From Polaromonas sp. (GTDB taxonomy: Bacteria; Pseudomonadota; Gammaproteobacteria; Burkholderiales; Burkholderiaceae_C): DNA of 64,000 nt. The notes under the pieces were generated by a model. That model saw only the letters and a list, made by a program, of their open reading frames with translations. It was not told the origin of the DNA and did no database searches. Both the position numbers and the translations under genes were made by a program. Position 1 is the stretch's first letter; each line of letters begins with the position of its first letter. Shown one piece after another: positions 10,315 to 19,526 of this stretch. Location of the stretch: positions 1 to 64,000 of the forward strand of contig NZ_JAQSDL010000106.1 of NCBI RefSeq assembly GCF_029945895.1, given 5' to 3'.

Positions 10315-11667
10315 TTAACCCAAAAGCCGGGAGACATCGTTAAACAGGGCAACGGACATCATGCCCAGCAGGATTGCAACGCCTCCGCGCTGCAACCGGT
10401 CCATCCACGCGTCAGACACGCTTTTGCCGGTAATCGCCTCCCAAAGATAATACATCAGGTGCCCCCCGTCCAAAACCGGCAGCGGCAGTAAATTGAGCAC
10501 ACCCAGACTCACGCTGATCAGCGCCAGAAACAGCAGATAGGCGGTCCATCCGATACTCGCCGACTTGCCGGCGTAGTCGGCAATCGTCAGCGGTCCGCTG
10601 AGGTTTTTCAGGGAGGCTTCGCCGATGACCATCTTGCCCATCATTTTCAGCGTCAGCGCCGAGACCTGCCAGGTACGGACCGCACCCTGCCACAGGCCTT
10701 CAACCGGGCCGTACCGCACCGTGACCATGGCGGGGGGTGCGCCAACATAGGCGCCGATGCGGGCGACCGACCGGCCGGCCTCCTGCCTGATCTCGGGCGT
10801 GACCGGCACCTGCATCGCCCGCCCTGCCCGCTCGATGCCCCAGGTCTGGGTGCCGCTGGACGCCCGGATGGTTTCACGCAGTTGCGGGCCGTCGACGATG
10901 GCCAGGCTGCCGATGCGCAGCACCAGGTCACCGCTGCGAAGGCCCGATTTCTCGGCAGCGCCACCGGCCATCAGTTCACCGATCACAGGCTGGGTCCAGG
11001 GCCCGATGAGGCCGATCCTGCGAAACAACTGGGCATCGGCGTCGGCAGCCTGGAGCTGGCCCAGCGGCAACACCAGTTCTCGCGTCGCTGCGGCCGCCGC
11101 GTCGGGTCCGCCTATCGCCAGCCGCACGTCACGGCCATTGAGCGCGCCCTGAGTCAGGAGCCAGCGCAGGTCCTCGAAAGAACGCATGTTCTGCAAGGAC
11201 TCCCCGTCCAAAGCCCCCTGCTGCACCCGCTCGCCGCCGCGCAGGCCGGCACGCTCGGCGATGGACCCCGCGACGGGACTGGCCAGGATGGCCTCCGGCT
11301 CCTGCAGGCCGCTCCAGTTGACCACGGCATACAGCACGATGGCCAGCAACAGATTGGCCGCCGGCCCGGCCGCCACCACCGCCGCACGCGAGCGCAAGGG
11401 TTGCGTGTTGAACGCCAGATGGCGTTCTGCCGGATCGACCGGCCCTTCACGCTCGTCGAGCATCTTGACGTAGCCGCCCAGCGGCAGCATGCCGATGGAA
11501 AATTCGGTGGGGCGGTTTTTGAGCCGCCAGGTGTAGAGGGGCTTGCCGAATCCGACGGAGAACTTCAGGACCTTGATGCCGCAGGCCACGGCCACGCGGT
11601 AGTGCCCATACTCATGCACCGCTATCAGGACCCCCAGGGCAACAACAAAGGCGACCAAGGTCAGCAT
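10315..11667 (-). CDS. rseP: Site-2 zinc metalloprotease RseP
   Basis: RseP cleaves membrane-embedded anti-sigma factors and remnant signal peptides in the inner membrane. The 450-residue protein has the HEYGH zinc motif at residues 18-22 in the first membrane helix and two PDZ-type domains in the middle (GSIAERAGLRGGERV, KSGLRSGDLVL). The conserved LPVLDGGHLMYY lies before the last helices. It sits between dxr and bamA as in most proteobacteria. No RseA/RseB genes are in the window, so its substrate here is unknown. Confidence 0.95.
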   Translation of the reverse strand: MLTLVAFVVALGVLIAVHEYGHYRVAVACGIKVLKFSVGFGKPLYTWRLKNRPTEFSIGMLPLGGYVKMLDEREGPVDPAERHLAFNTQPLRSRAAVVAAGPAANLLLAIVLYAVVNWSGLQEPEAILASPVAGSIAERAGLRGGERVQQGALDGESLQNMRSFEDLRWLLTQGALNGRDVRLAIGGPDAAAAATRELVLPLGQLQAADADAQLFRRIGLIGPWTQPVIGELMAGGAAEKSGLRSGDLVLRIGSLAIVDGPQLRETIRASSGTQTWGIERAGRAMQVPVTPEIRQEAGRSVARIGAYVGAPPAMVTVRYGPVEGLWQGAVRTWQVSALTLKMMGKMVIGEASLKNLSGPLTIADYAGKSASIGWTAYLLFLALISVSLGVLNLLPLPVLDGGHLMYYLWEAITGKSVSDAWMDRLQRGGVAILLGMMSVALFNDVSRLLG

Positions 11668-11680
11668 GGAATAACTCCTG

Positions 11681-12862
11681 TCAAGTCGTCAGATTACCGG
11701 CGATGCGGGCGGCCGCAGCGCGCGCCTGCGCATCCAGCGCGAGCAAGTCACCCATGCCCCGTATTTCAGAGGCGCTCACCGTGTCCAGAGTTCCACGGTT
11801 GACGGCGTGAATCTGGTCAAAGCGTATCCGTTTTTCCAGGAAGGCAGCGACCGCCACCTCGTTGGCAGCGTTCAGCACCGCCGTGGTGCCGACCGGCGCA
11901 TCGAGCACCTCCCAGGCCAGCGGCAAGCCGGGAAAATGCTCGTTGTCAGGGACCGCGAACGTCATGGTGGCCAGCGCCCGGAAATCGAGCGCCTGCGCAC
12001 CCGAGGAAATCCGGCCCGGCCAGGCCAGTCCGTAGGCGATCGGCACCCGCATGTCGGGCGTGCCAAGCTGCGCCACCACCGAGGTGTCGCGGTATTGAAC
12101 CATCGAATGAATGATGCTTTGCGGGTGAATCACCACCTCGATCTGCGCTGGCGCCAGACCGAACAGGTACCGGGCCTCGATCACTTCGAGCGCCTTGTTC
12201 ATCATGGTGGCCGAGTCCACCGAAATCTTGCGGCCCATCACCCAGTTCGGGTGGGCGCAGGCTTCGTCGGGGGTGACGTCACGCAGCGTGGCCGGCGCCC
12301 GGGTGCGAAACGGACCGCCGGAGGCCGTCAGGATGATCTTGTCGATGCGCTCCATCCAGGCGGCCGGGTCTTCCGGCAGGGACTGGAAAATCGCCGAGTG
12401 TTCGCTGTCGATGGGCAACAACTGCGCGCCGCCCTCGCGCACCGCCTGCATGAACACCTCGCCGCCGACCACCAGGGCTTCCTTGTTGGCCAGCAGCAGG
12501 CGTTTACCGGCGCGCGCAGCCGCCATGCAGGCGCCCAGCCCGGCGGCGCCCACGATGGCTGCCATCACGGTATCCACCCGCTCATCCGACGCTATCATTT
12601 CAAGAGCATTCGGCGCAGACAGGACCTCGGTTGAAAGCCCGTTTTCCTTCAGACTTTGAGCCAGCACGCGGGCGTGCGGTGCGCTTGCCATGACGGCGTA
12701 CGATGGCTTGAAGCGCAGGCACTGCGCCAGCATCAAATCGGTCTGCGTGGCCGCACTGAGCGCAAACACCTCAAAACGTTCGGGGTGGCCGGCAATCACG
12801 TCCAGAGTATTGACCCCGACCGAGCCGGTCGAGCCCAGCACCGTGACACGTTGTTTCTTCAT
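11681..12862 (-). CDS. dxr: 1-deoxy-D-xylulose 5-phosphate reductoisomerase
   Basis: Dxr converts DXP to 2-C-methylerythritol 4-phosphate with NADPH, the committed step of the MEP isoprenoid pathway. The 393-residue protein opens with MKKQRVTVLGSTGSVG (NADPH fold) and has PIDSEHSAIFQ, LTASGGPFR and VDSATMMNKALEVIEA. The ATG at 12862 was chosen over one 10 codons upstream because it fits the family start. It precedes rseP by 13 bp. A weak dispersed repeat copy (12591-12644) lies inside. Confidence 0.96.
   Translation of the reverse strand: MKKQRVTVLGSTGSVGVNTLDVIAGHPERFEVFALSAATQTDLMLAQCLRFKPSYAVMASAPHARVLAQSLKENGLSTEVLSAPNALEMIASDERVDTVMAAIVGAAGLGACMAAARAGKRLLLANKEALVVGGEVFMQAVREGGAQLLPIDSEHSAIFQSLPEDPAAWMERIDKIILTASGGPFRTRAPATLRDVTPDEACAHPNWVMGRKISVDSATMMNKALEVIEARYLFGLAPAQIEVVIHPQSIIHSMVQYRDTSVVAQLGTPDMRVPIAYGLAWPGRISSGAQALDFRALATMTFAVPDNEHFPGLPLAWEVLDAPVGTTAVLNAANEVAVAAFLEKRIRFDQIHAVNRGTLDTVSASEIRGMGDLLALDAQARAAAARIAGNLTT
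12591..12644 (+). repeat. Dispersed ATAGC element, degenerate copy (inside dxr)
   Basis: The sequence GCTATCATTTCAAGAGCATT followed by CGGCGC and GAAAGCCCGTTTT keeps the layout of the other copies, but the ATAGC arm has decayed to AGAGC. This is a weaker match than the others. Confidence 0.4.
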
Positions 12863-12873
12863 GGGAAATCGAG

Positions 12874-12950
12874 CGACGCCGGGCCGCCCCAAGGCGCGAG
12901 GGCCCCCTCTGGGGGCAGCGTAGTACGCGAAGCGACAAGCGTGGGGGCCA
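12874..12950. repeat. GC-rich intergenic hairpin repeat between cdsA and dxr
   Basis: The stretch contains GGGCCCCCTCTGGGGGC and ends CGAAGCGACAAGCGTGGGGG, the same end as the copies at 5767 and 14600. It fills the 94-bp gap between the two genes. Confidence 0.7.
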
Positions 12951-12956
12951 TATACA

Positions 12957-13793
12957 TCAGACCGTCACCAGCATCATGGCCAGCGGCAGCACAGGCAACA
13001 GTGCATCGACCCGGTCCAGCACCCCGCCGTGACCCGGCAGCAAACCACTGGAATCCTTGGCGCCGGCGCTGCGCTTGATCAGGGATTCGACCAGGTCACC
13101 GACCACGCTGAGCGCCGCCAGAAACACCATGGCCAGCAGCGTCACGGCAAGGCCGTGCTGCGCCGCCAGGCGCGCGTACAGACTACCGCCGGTGGTGTCG
13201 AGCAGCAGCCAGACCACGCACAACACCAGCACCCCCGCCATGCCACCCCAGACGCCCTCCCAGCTTTTGCCGGGGCTGATCGAAGGAGCCAGTTTGCTCT
13301 TGCTGAAACGCCCGCCCAGCGCCTTGCCGGCGAAATACGCGCCGATGTCGGCGACCCAGACCAGCAGGAGCACCGACAGCAGGAACTCGATACCGATGAA
13401 ACGGGCCTGCGCCACGGCCAGCCACGCCAGCCAGAGCGCCAATACACCGACCACCAGGCGCACCGTGCGCGGAATGCGCGACCAGCCCGTCACGCCGCCG
13501 CGCAGCAGCCAGGCGCCCGCCAGCACCCAGCCTGCACCGGCCAGCCGCCACAACAAAGGCAAGGGTTCGTCGAGCATTCCCAGGTCCCAGGACATGCCGC
13601 ACAGCACCACGCAAACAAAGCCGGCCACCAGCGCACTGAGCTGTCCGTAACCGTTCAGGCGCGCCCACTCCCAGGCGCCTGCGGCAATCAGCACCAGGGC
13701 GACCACGGCAAACGGCACCGGGGTGCTGTAAAAAAGCGCTGGCAGCAGGATGGCCAGCATCACCAGCGCCGTGATCACGCGTTGCTTGAGCAT
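12957..13793 (-). CDS. cdsA: Phosphatidate cytidylyltransferase
   Basis: CdsA makes CDP-diacylglycerol from phosphatidate and CTP, the branch point of phospholipid synthesis in the inner membrane. The 278-residue protein has about eight hydrophobic segments and ends with the family signature SLIKRSAGAKDSSGLLPGHG followed by GVLDRVD. Its ATG shares one base with the uppS stop (TGATG). Length is normal. Confidence 0.95.
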   Translation of the reverse strand: MLKQRVITALVMLAILLPALFYSTPVPFAVVALVLIAAGAWEWARLNGYGQLSALVAGFVCVVLCGMSWDLGMLDEPLPLLWRLAGAGWVLAGAWLLRGGVTGWSRIPRTVRLVVGVLALWLAWLAVAQARFIGIEFLLSVLLLVWVADIGAYFAGKALGGRFSKSKLAPSISPGKSWEGVWGGMAGVLVLCVVWLLLDTTGGSLYARLAAQHGLAVTLLAMVFLAALSVVGDLVESLIKRSAGAKDSSGLLPGHGGVLDRVDALLPVLPLAMMLVTV

Positions 13794-14536
13794 CAGGCAG
13801 CCTTCATGTCGGGGTTGGGGGATGGCGCGACGACTTGCGCGGAGGTCTGGCCAAAACGGCGCTCGCGGCTGCGGTAGACCGCAATGGCCTCATCGAGCGC
13901 CGCCTCGTCAAAGTCGGGCCAAAGCTTGTCGGAAAAATGGAGTTCGGAGTACGCCGCCTGCCAGAGCAGGAAATTGCTGATGCGCAGCTCACCGCCGGTG
14001 CGGATCAGGAGGTCCGGGTCGGGCACATGGGCCAGCGCCAGCGCACGGTCCAGCGCCATTTCGGTGATCTCCTGGCCCGCGGCCGCCAGCTTGCGCGCCG
14101 CCTGGGCGATATCCCAGCGACCACCATAGTTGAAACACACGTTGAGAATCAGGCGCTGGTTGTCGGCGGTGGCCTGCTCGGCCTGCGCCAGCCCGGCCTG
14201 GAACTTGTCGGACAGGCGCTGTCGGTCACCGACAAAATGCAGCTGGACGCCGTTGGCCTTGAGCGACGGCACTTCCCTGGCCAACGACAGGGCCAGCAGT
14301 TCCATGAGCCCGGAGACTTCGTCCGGGGGCCGGTTCCAGTTCTCGGACGAAAAGGCAAACACGGTCAACACGCCGATGCCGCGGGCCATGCAGGCCTGCA
14401 CGCAACGATTGAGCGCACTGACACCCTGCTTGTGACCGGCGATGCGCGGCAGGAAACGCCGCGTGGCCCAGCGGCCGTTGCCATCCATCACGATGGCGAC
14501 ATGGTGTGGAACGGCAGTGGAACTTGTTTGAGCCAT
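13793..14536 (-). CDS. uppS: Undecaprenyl (di-trans,poly-cis-decaprenylcistransferase) diphosphate synthase
   Basis: UppS adds isoprene units to farnesyl diphosphate, making the lipid carrier for peptidoglycan and O-antigen. The 247-residue protein has the catalytic MDGNGRWA near residue 18, GHKQGV, FAFSSENWNRP, FNYGGRWDI and the C-terminal RTGGELRISNFLLWQ. It is followed immediately by cdsA and preceded by a repeat-filled 154-bp gap after frr. Confidence 0.96.
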   Translation of the reverse strand: MAQTSSTAVPHHVAIVMDGNGRWATRRFLPRIAGHKQGVSALNRCVQACMARGIGVLTVFAFSSENWNRPPDEVSGLMELLALSLAREVPSLKANGVQLHFVGDRQRLSDKFQAGLAQAEQATADNQRLILNVCFNYGGRWDIAQAARKLAAAGQEITEMALDRALALAHVPDPDLLIRTGGELRISNFLLWQAAYSELHFSDKLWPDFDEAALDEAIAVYRSRERRFGQTSAQVVAPSPNPDMKAA

Positions 14537-14599
14537 GTCGGCAGTCAGTCAGTCACTACGCACAGTGTGCGCGCTAGAGGACAACTGTCTTTTCAGGCA

Positions 14600-14688
14600 G
14601 GGGCCGCGGAGCCGGCTTCGCCGGGCCGCAGGCGCAGCGGCCCCCTCGGGGGGCTGCGAGCGACACACAGTGAGCGAACGTGGGGGCA
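14600..14688. repeat. GC-rich intergenic hairpin repeat between uppS and frr
   Basis: GGGGCCGC (14600-14607) pairs with GCGGCCCC (14637-14644). Between them, GCCGGCTTCGCCGGGC forms a second hairpin, followed by CCCCCTCGGGGGG and an end AGCGAACGTGGGGG. This appears to be the intact form of the element. Confidence 0.8.
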
Positions 14689-14690
14689 AT

Positions 14691-15251
14691 CTAGACTGCC
14701 ATGATGTCTTGTTCCTTGCCTGCGACCAGCTTGTCGACTTCGGCAATGAAACGGTCGGTGAACTTCTGCACTTCGTCATGGGCGCGGCGTTCGTCGTCTT
14801 CCGAGGCCAGCTTGTCCTTGACGAGTTTCTTGACGCCGTCATTCGCGTCACGGCGCAGATTGCGGATGGCGACCTTGGCGTGTTCGCCCTCGGCACGGAC
14901 CACCTTGGTCAGCTCCTTGCGGCGCTCTTCGGTCATGGCCGGCATGGGCACGCGAATCAGGTCTCCCTGCGACGCCGGGTTGAGTCCGAGATCGGAGTCG
15001 CGGATGGCTTTTTCAATCTTGGCGCCCATGCCTTTTTCCCAGGGCGCGACGCTGATGGTGCGCGCATCGAGCAGCGCCACATTGGCGACCTGGCTGATCG
15101 GCACCATGGCGCCGTAGTAGTCCACATGCACGGTGTCCAGCAGTCCCGGGTTGGCACGGCCGGTGCGGATTTTCGTCAGGGCATGCTTGAAGGACTCCAC
15201 CGACTGCTGCATTTTCTGCTCGGCCTGGCTCTTGATATCGGGAATGCTCAT
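14691..15251 (-). CDS. frr: Ribosome recycling factor
   Basis: RRF splits post-termination ribosomes together with EF-G. The 186-residue protein shows the family start ([19 protein letters not shown]), the [11 protein letters not shown] loop, [16 protein letters not shown] and the C-terminal helix with [15 protein letters not shown]. It follows pyrH by 66 bp in the standard pyrH-frr order. Confidence 0.97.
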   Translation of the reverse strand: MSIPDIKSQAEQKMQQSVESFKHALTKIRTGRANPGLLDTVHVDYYGAMVPISQVANVALLDARTISVAPWEKGMGAKIEKAIRDSDLGLNPASQGDLIRVPMPAMTEERRKELTKVVRAEGEHAKVAIRNLRRDANDGVKKLVKDKLASEDDERRAHDEVQKFTDRFIAEVDKLVAGKEQDIMAV

Positions 15252-15317
15252 GATGGTTATCTCCGGATGAATCTTTGTTTTGCAAACTGGACGGGGATGG
15301 CCTGGCCATGATCAGCT

Positions 15318-16028
15318 TCAGACGTGAACCAGCGTCCCTTCGTCTTCGCCCTGCACCACCCGCTTGAGCGCGCCGTGCTTGAAGATGCTGAAAATCTTGA
15401 TCGGCAGTTTCTGGTCGCGACACAGCGCAAAGGCAGTCGCGTCCATGACTTCCAGATTCCTGCCCATGGCCTCGTCAAAGGTGATGTTGGTGTACCGTGT
15501 GGCCGTCGGGTCTTTCTTCGGGTCCGCGCTGTACACGCCGTCAACCTTGGTGGCCTTGAGCACGATCTCGGCTCCGATTTCCGCGCCGCGCAGGGCGGCC
15601 GCGGTGTCGGTGGTGAAGAAAGGATTGCCGGTGCCGGCTGCGAAGATGACGACCTTGCCCTCTTCGAGATATTGCAGCGCCTTGGGGCGGACATACGGCT
15701 CGACGATGCGTTCAATGCCGATGGCCGACATGACGCGCGGCGTGAGGCCGGCCTTGTCCATGGTGTCGCCCAGTGCCAGGGCATTCATCACGGTGGCCAG
15801 CATGCCCATGTAGTCGGCGGTGGCACGGTCCATGCCAACCGAGCCGCCTGCGACACCCCTGAAAATATTGCCGCCGCCGATCACGACAGCCACTTCCACG
15901 CCCATGCGGGTGATATCCGCAATTTCCTCGACCATGCGCACAATCGTCGCGCGGTTGATGCCGAAGGCATCGTCTCCCATCAAGGCTTCGCCTGAAAGTT
16001 TCAACAAGATTCGCTTGTAGGCTGGCAT
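15318..16028 (-). CDS. pyrH: UMP kinase
   Basis: PyrH phosphorylates UMP to UDP in pyrimidine nucleotide synthesis. The 236-residue amino-acid-kinase-fold protein starts with [15 protein letters not shown] and has [41 protein letters not shown] and [17 protein letters not shown]. It lies between tsf and frr as usual. Confidence 0.97.
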   Translation of the reverse strand: MPAYKRILLKLSGEALMGDDAFGINRATIVRMVEEIADITRMGVEVAVVIGGGNIFRGVAGGSVGMDRATADYMGMLATVMNALALGDTMDKAGLTPRVMSAIGIERIVEPYVRPKALQYLEEGKVVIFAAGTGNPFFTTDTAAALRGAEIGAEIVLKATKVDGVYSADPKKDPTATRYTNITFDEAMGRNLEVMDATAFALCRDQKLPIKIFSIFKHGALKRVVQGEDEGTLVHV

Positions 16029-16090
16029 GGGGGAGTTCCTGTCGTTTTTATGGGCGTAAGTTTAGCGGCCTTTCGGATCAGCGGGCGTGA

Positions 16091-17005
16091 TCAGGCCGCT
16101 TTGGCGGCGGCCACCTGGGCGGCCACTTCAGCCGCAAAATCGTCGACCTTCTTCTCGATGCCTTCGCCGACCACATACAGCGTGAACGCCTTCACGGTCG
16201 TGCCTTTTTCCTTGAGCATCTGCTCGACCGTCTGCTTGTCGTTTTTCACGAAAGGCTGGTTGAACAAGGACACTTCCTTGAGGTATTTCTGCACGCCGCC
16301 TTCAATACGTTTGGCAACAATTTCGGGCGACTGCACCGGCTTGCCGGCTGCGGTGGCCACAGCGGCATCCTCGGCAGCCTTGGCCGCAGCGACGGACCGC
16401 TCGCGGGCCACCAGCTCGGCAGGTACCTGGTCGCTCGACAGCGACACCGGCTTCATCGCGGCCACGTGCATGGCGACGTCCTTGGCGGGCACTTCCTCGC
16501 CCTCGTACTCGACAACCACGCCGATACGCGTGCCGTGCAGGTAAGAGGCCAGCTTGCCCCCTTCAAAACGCTTGAAGCGGCGCACGCTCATGTTCTCGCC
16601 GATCTTGCCGATCAGGCCCTTGCGCACGTCTTCCACCGTCGGGCCGAAACCGTCCAGCGTCAAGGGCATGGTACCGATCGCGGCCACGTCAGCCGGGTTG
16701 TTCTTGACGATGCCCTTGACCACCGCGTCGGTGAAGGCCAGGAAGCTGTCGTTCTTGGTGACGAAGTCGGTTTCGCAGTTGATCTCGACCAGCGCGCCCA
16801 CGGCACCTTCGCTGTGGAAGGCAATCACGCCTTCTGCGGTGATGCGGGAAGCGGCCTTGCCGGCCTTGTTGCCCAGCTTGACGCGCAGGATTTCCTCGGC
16901 TTTTTCGAAGTTGCCGTCGGCCTCGGTCAGTGCTTTCTTGCACTCCATCATCGGTGCGTCGGTTTTTGCGCGCAACTCTGCGACCATGCTTGCTGTGATT
17001 GCCAT
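16091..17005 (-). CDS. tsf: Elongation factor Ts
   Basis: EF-Ts exchanges GDP for GTP on EF-Tu. The 304-residue protein starts [20 protein letters not shown] with a GGAGAA site 7 bases upstream, and has [12 protein letters not shown] and the paired core domains. A reading 19 codons longer exists but would run into the rpsB-tsf terminator region. It follows rpsB across a strong hairpin. Confidence 0.97.
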   Translation of the reverse strand: MAITASMVAELRAKTDAPMMECKKALTEADGNFEKAEEILRVKLGNKAGKAASRITAEGVIAFHSEGAVGALVEINCETDFVTKNDSFLAFTDAVVKGIVKNNPADVAAIGTMPLTLDGFGPTVEDVRKGLIGKIGENMSVRRFKRFEGGKLASYLHGTRIGVVVEYEGEEVPAKDVAMHVAAMKPVSLSSDQVPAELVARERSVAAAKAAEDAAVATAAGKPVQSPEIVAKRIEGGVQKYLKEVSLFNQPFVKNDKQTVEQMLKEKGTTVKAFTLYVVGEGIEKKVDDFAAEVAAQVAAAKAA

Positions 17006-17069
17006 CTTCAGTTCTCCGTGTGTCGTGTTGACTTCAAATAAATTGGGGGTGCCTTCGCACAAGGCTGTG

Positions 17070-17096
17070 AAAAAGGGGCTACGCGAGCCCCTTTTT
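17070..17096 (-). terminator. Rho-independent-type terminator or attenuator between rpsB and tsf
   Basis: An 11-bp stem, AAAAAGGGGCT/AGCCCCTTTTT, flanks a 5-base loop (17081-17085). It gives a T-run on both strands, so it could work in either direction. Placed between rpsB and tsf, it would allow partial termination and a higher S2 than EF-Ts output. Confidence 0.75.
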
Positions 17097-17121
17097 CGCG
17101 TCAGGCGCAGGGCCGCAACGA

Positions 17122-17874
17122 TCAGGCGGCGGCGTTTTCCACTTCGACGAATTCGTCGCTGCTTTCGGCGGAAACCATCTTGACGACTTCATTGCCAGCG
17201 GCGGCGCGGCCTTCAATGATCGCGTCGGCGATGCCGCGTGCGTACAGGGCCACGGCCTTGGACGAGTCGTCGTTGCCGGGGATCACGTAGTCGATGCCGA
17301 TGGGCGAGTGGTTGGAGTCAACAACGCCGATCAGCGGAATGCCCAGCTTTTTGGCTTCGAGGATGGCAATCTTGTGGAAGCCCACGTCGATCACGAAAAT
17401 CGCGTCCGGCAAGGCGTTCATGTCCTGAATGCCGCCGATGTCTTTTTCGAGTTTTTCCATCTCACGCTTGAACGTGAGTTGCTCTTTCTTGCTCAGGGTG
17501 TCGAGACCGACTTCCTGCTGGGCCTTCATTTCCTTGAGGCGCTTGATCGAGGTCTTGACCGTCTTGAAGTTGGTCAGCATGCCGCCCAGCCAGCGCTGGT
17601 CGACAAAAGGCACGCCGGCGCGTTTGGCTTCGGCGGAAACGAGTTCGCGGGCCTGGCGCTTGGTGCCCACCATCAGGATGGTTCCGCGGTTGGCGGACAG
17701 CTGCTTGGCGAACTTCATCGCGTCCTCGAACATCGGCAGCGATTTTTCGAGGTTGATGATGTGGATACGGTTGCGGTGGCCGAAGATGTACGGGGCCATC
17801 TTGGGGTTCCAGAAGCGGGTTTGGTGACCGAAATGGACGCCGGCTTCCAGCATTTCACGCATGCTTGTTGACAT
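17122..17874 (-). CDS. rpsB: 30S ribosomal protein S2
   Basis: S2 is a late-assembling small-subunit protein. The 250-residue protein starts [20 protein letters not shown], with a GGAGT site 8 bases upstream, and has [31 protein letters not shown] and the [17 protein letters not shown] segment. The frame is open upstream for 66 codons, but this lacks any S2 similarity. It opens the long minus-strand run ending at 2329. Confidence 0.98.
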   Translation of the reverse strand: MSTSMREMLEAGVHFGHQTRFWNPKMAPYIFGHRNRIHIINLEKSLPMFEDAMKFAKQLSANRGTILMVGTKRQARELVSAEAKRAGVPFVDQRWLGGMLTNFKTVKTSIKRLKEMKAQQEVGLDTLSKKEQLTFKREMEKLEKDIGGIQDMNALPDAIFVIDVGFHKIAILEAKKLGIPLIGVVDSNHSPIGIDYVIPGNDDSSKAVALYARGIADAIIEGRAAAGNEVVKMVSAESSDEFVEVENAAA

Positions 17875-18013
17875 AGAGATACTCCAAAGGTTGTGTCTAA
17901 AATCAGCGCTTATCGCCTGAGAGCATCTGTTGAAAGCGCTCGGGCAACACCTTGAGTGGCTGATTTGCGATTTACTGCACGAACGGCGAAATTGCCTTTT
18001 GCACAGCCTGCTG

Positions 18014-18022
18014 AGTATAACA
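18014..18022 (-). promoter_or_regulatory. Candidate extended -10 promoter for rpsB
   Basis: The minus strand reads TGTTATACT, an extended -10 (TGn + TATACT), about 140 bases before the rpsB start. TTGGCA lies 13 bp upstream, too close for a regular -35, so the extended -10 would carry the activity. Confidence 0.45.
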
Positions 18023-18120
18023 TCCCTGACTGTGCCAACCTCCCCGCCCGAGCCCTGCCGCCCCTCAGCCACTGCTGCCGGCTACGCGCCGGCCCGGGTG
18101 TCCGCTCCCGTCCACACTTC

Positions 18121-18171
18121 AAAAACAATAGCAGCCTGCGCTTTACCCGTGCGAGCTTGCATCCGATTTAA
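18121..18171 (+). repeat. Dispersed ATAGC element, copy 3 (rpsB-dadA gap)
   Basis: AAAAACAATAGCAGCCTGCG is followed by CTTTACCCG and ATCCGATTTA, which closely matches the copy inside nnr at 20061. The 362-bp gap 17875-18236 also holds the rpsB promoter candidate; nothing else is evident in it. Confidence 0.65.
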
Positions 18172-18180
18172 CCCACAAAC

Positions 18181-18240
18181 ATGAACGCACCGAGTTTCTG
18201 CCCCAGCCACCGTCCCCGCCCTGCAGGGACCGTCCGATGA
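18181..18240 (+). other. Possible 19-codon upstream ORF overlapping dadA
   Basis: An ATG at 18181 opens 19 codons whose TGA overlaps the dadA ATG (ATGA at 18237-18240). No ribosome-binding site is seen before it, so it may be chance. Confidence 0.2.
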
Positions 18241-19508
18241 GGGTCGCCGTCATCGGCGCCGGCATCATCGGCATCACCACCGCCTGGGAACTCGCCCGGG
18301 ACGGCCATGAGGTCACGGTTTTCGAGCGCCGCGGCGCCGCTGCCGAAGAAAGCAGTTTTGCCAATGCCGGCGTGGTGGCCCCGGGTTACGTGACCCCCTG
18401 GGCGGCGCCCGGCATGCCGGGCAAGGTGCTGGGTCACCTGCTGGGCCGCCACGCGCCGGTCCGGCTCAGCCTGCCGCTGGCCGGCCACGAGCTGGCCTGG
18501 ATGTGGAAATGGTGGCGAGCCTGCCGCCTGGAAACCTATCTGGCCAACCGAGCGCGACTGCAGCGCCTGGCTTTCTACAGCCGCGCGCGCCTGCACCAGA
18601 TCACCGCCGAGTGCCAGCTCGAGTACGACCGCAGCCCCGGCTACATGGTGCTGCTGCGCGCCGAACAGGACGGCCTGATGGTCGAACCCGGCCTGCAGGT
18701 GCTTCGTGATGCGGGGGTCAGCTTCCGGCAGATCGGCTCCGACGAAGCGCGCCGGATCGAGCCGGCGTTGAACCCGGACACACCCCTGCTGGGCGCCGTT
18801 CACCTGCCCGACGACGAAGTGGCCAACTGCCGCCAATTCGCCCTGCTGCTCAAGGCCGAGGCCCAGCGCCTGGGTGTGACTTTTGAGTTCAATACGGCTG
18901 TGACCCAGATGGATCGGGCGCAACCAGCTACCTTTTTGATAGCAGGCGAAGCGAGGCCGCGAAATTTTGACGCAGTCGTCCTGTGCGCCGGCCTGGCTTC
19001 GGCCTCGCTGCTCAGGCCGCTGGGCATCAAGGTCCCGCTGGCGGCGGTGTACGGTTATTCGCTGAGCGCTCCGATTCGCGAGCCTCTGAACGCACCGCGC
19101 AGCGCCCTGATGGACGAACGCTACAAGGTTGCGATCTCGCGCCTGGGCAACCGTGTGCGCGTGGCCGGCAGCGCCGAAATCGGCGGCAGGCCCGACAGGA
19201 AGAGCGCCGCGGCCATCCAGACGCTTTACAAGGTCCTGCAGGACTGGTTCCCAGGCGCCGCCCACACGTCCAACACCACCGCCCATGTGCAGGAGTGGAA
19301 AGGAGTGCGGCCCATGCTGCCGGACGGCCCGCCCATCCTCGGCGCCAGCGGCCTGCCCGGCCTGTGGCTCAACCTGGGCCACGGCTCCAGCGGCTGGGCA
19401 CTGAGTTGCGGCAGCGCGCGGGCTGTCGCCGACCTGGTGGCCGGTCAGACGCCGGAAATCGACCTCGAAGGGCTGGACCTGAGCCGGCTCGCCTCCCCGG
19501 CCGCCTGA
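18237..19508 (+). CDS. dadA: D-amino acid dehydrogenase (FAD), DadA family
   Basis: This FAD enzyme oxidatively deaminates D-amino acids at the inner membrane and passes electrons to quinone. The 423-residue protein begins with the dinucleotide-binding MRVAVIGAGIIGITTAWELA and has GVVAPGYVTPWAAPGMP, YDRSPGYMVL and the C-terminal GLPGLWLNLGHGSSGW. No dadX racemase lies next to it. A dispersed repeat (18890-18947) is translated within it, giving MDRAQPATFLIAGEARP, a stretch that looks inserted or remodelled compared with the flanking conserved sequence. Confidence 0.9.
   Translation: MRVAVIGAGIIGITTAWELARDGHEVTVFERRGAAAEESSFANAGVVAPGYVTPWAAPGMPGKVLGHLLGRHAPVRLSLPLAGHELAWMWKWWRACRLETYLANRARLQRLAFYSRARLHQITAECQLEYDRSPGYMVLLRAEQDGLMVEPGLQVLRDAGVSFRQIGSDEARRIEPALNPDTPLLGAVHLPDDEVANCRQFALLLKAEAQRLGVTFEFNTAVTQMDRAQPATFLIAGEARPRNFDAVVLCAGLASASLLRPLGIKVPLAAVYGYSLSAPIREPLNAPRSALMDERYKVAISRLGNRVRVAGSAEIGGRPDRKSAAAIQTLYKVLQDWFPGAAHTSNTTAHVQEWKGVRPMLPDGPPILGASGLPGLWLNLGHGSSGWALSCGSARAVADLVAGQTPEIDLEGLDLSRLASPAA
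18890..18947 (-). repeat. Dispersed ATAGC element, copy 4 (inside dadA)
   Basis: On the minus strand: GCTATCAAAAAGGTAGCTGG, then TTGCGCCCG, then a diverged GGGTCACAGCCGTATT arm. The first half matches well, the second half less so. Confidence 0.55.
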
Positions 19509-19526
19509 AGGCGGCACAATCGGCGC

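Noticed and set aside
18168-19517. 449-codon minus-strand ORF opposite dadA
   Set aside because: The plus-strand reading is a clear FAD dehydrogenase; the antisense product is low-complexity and unlike any family I know.
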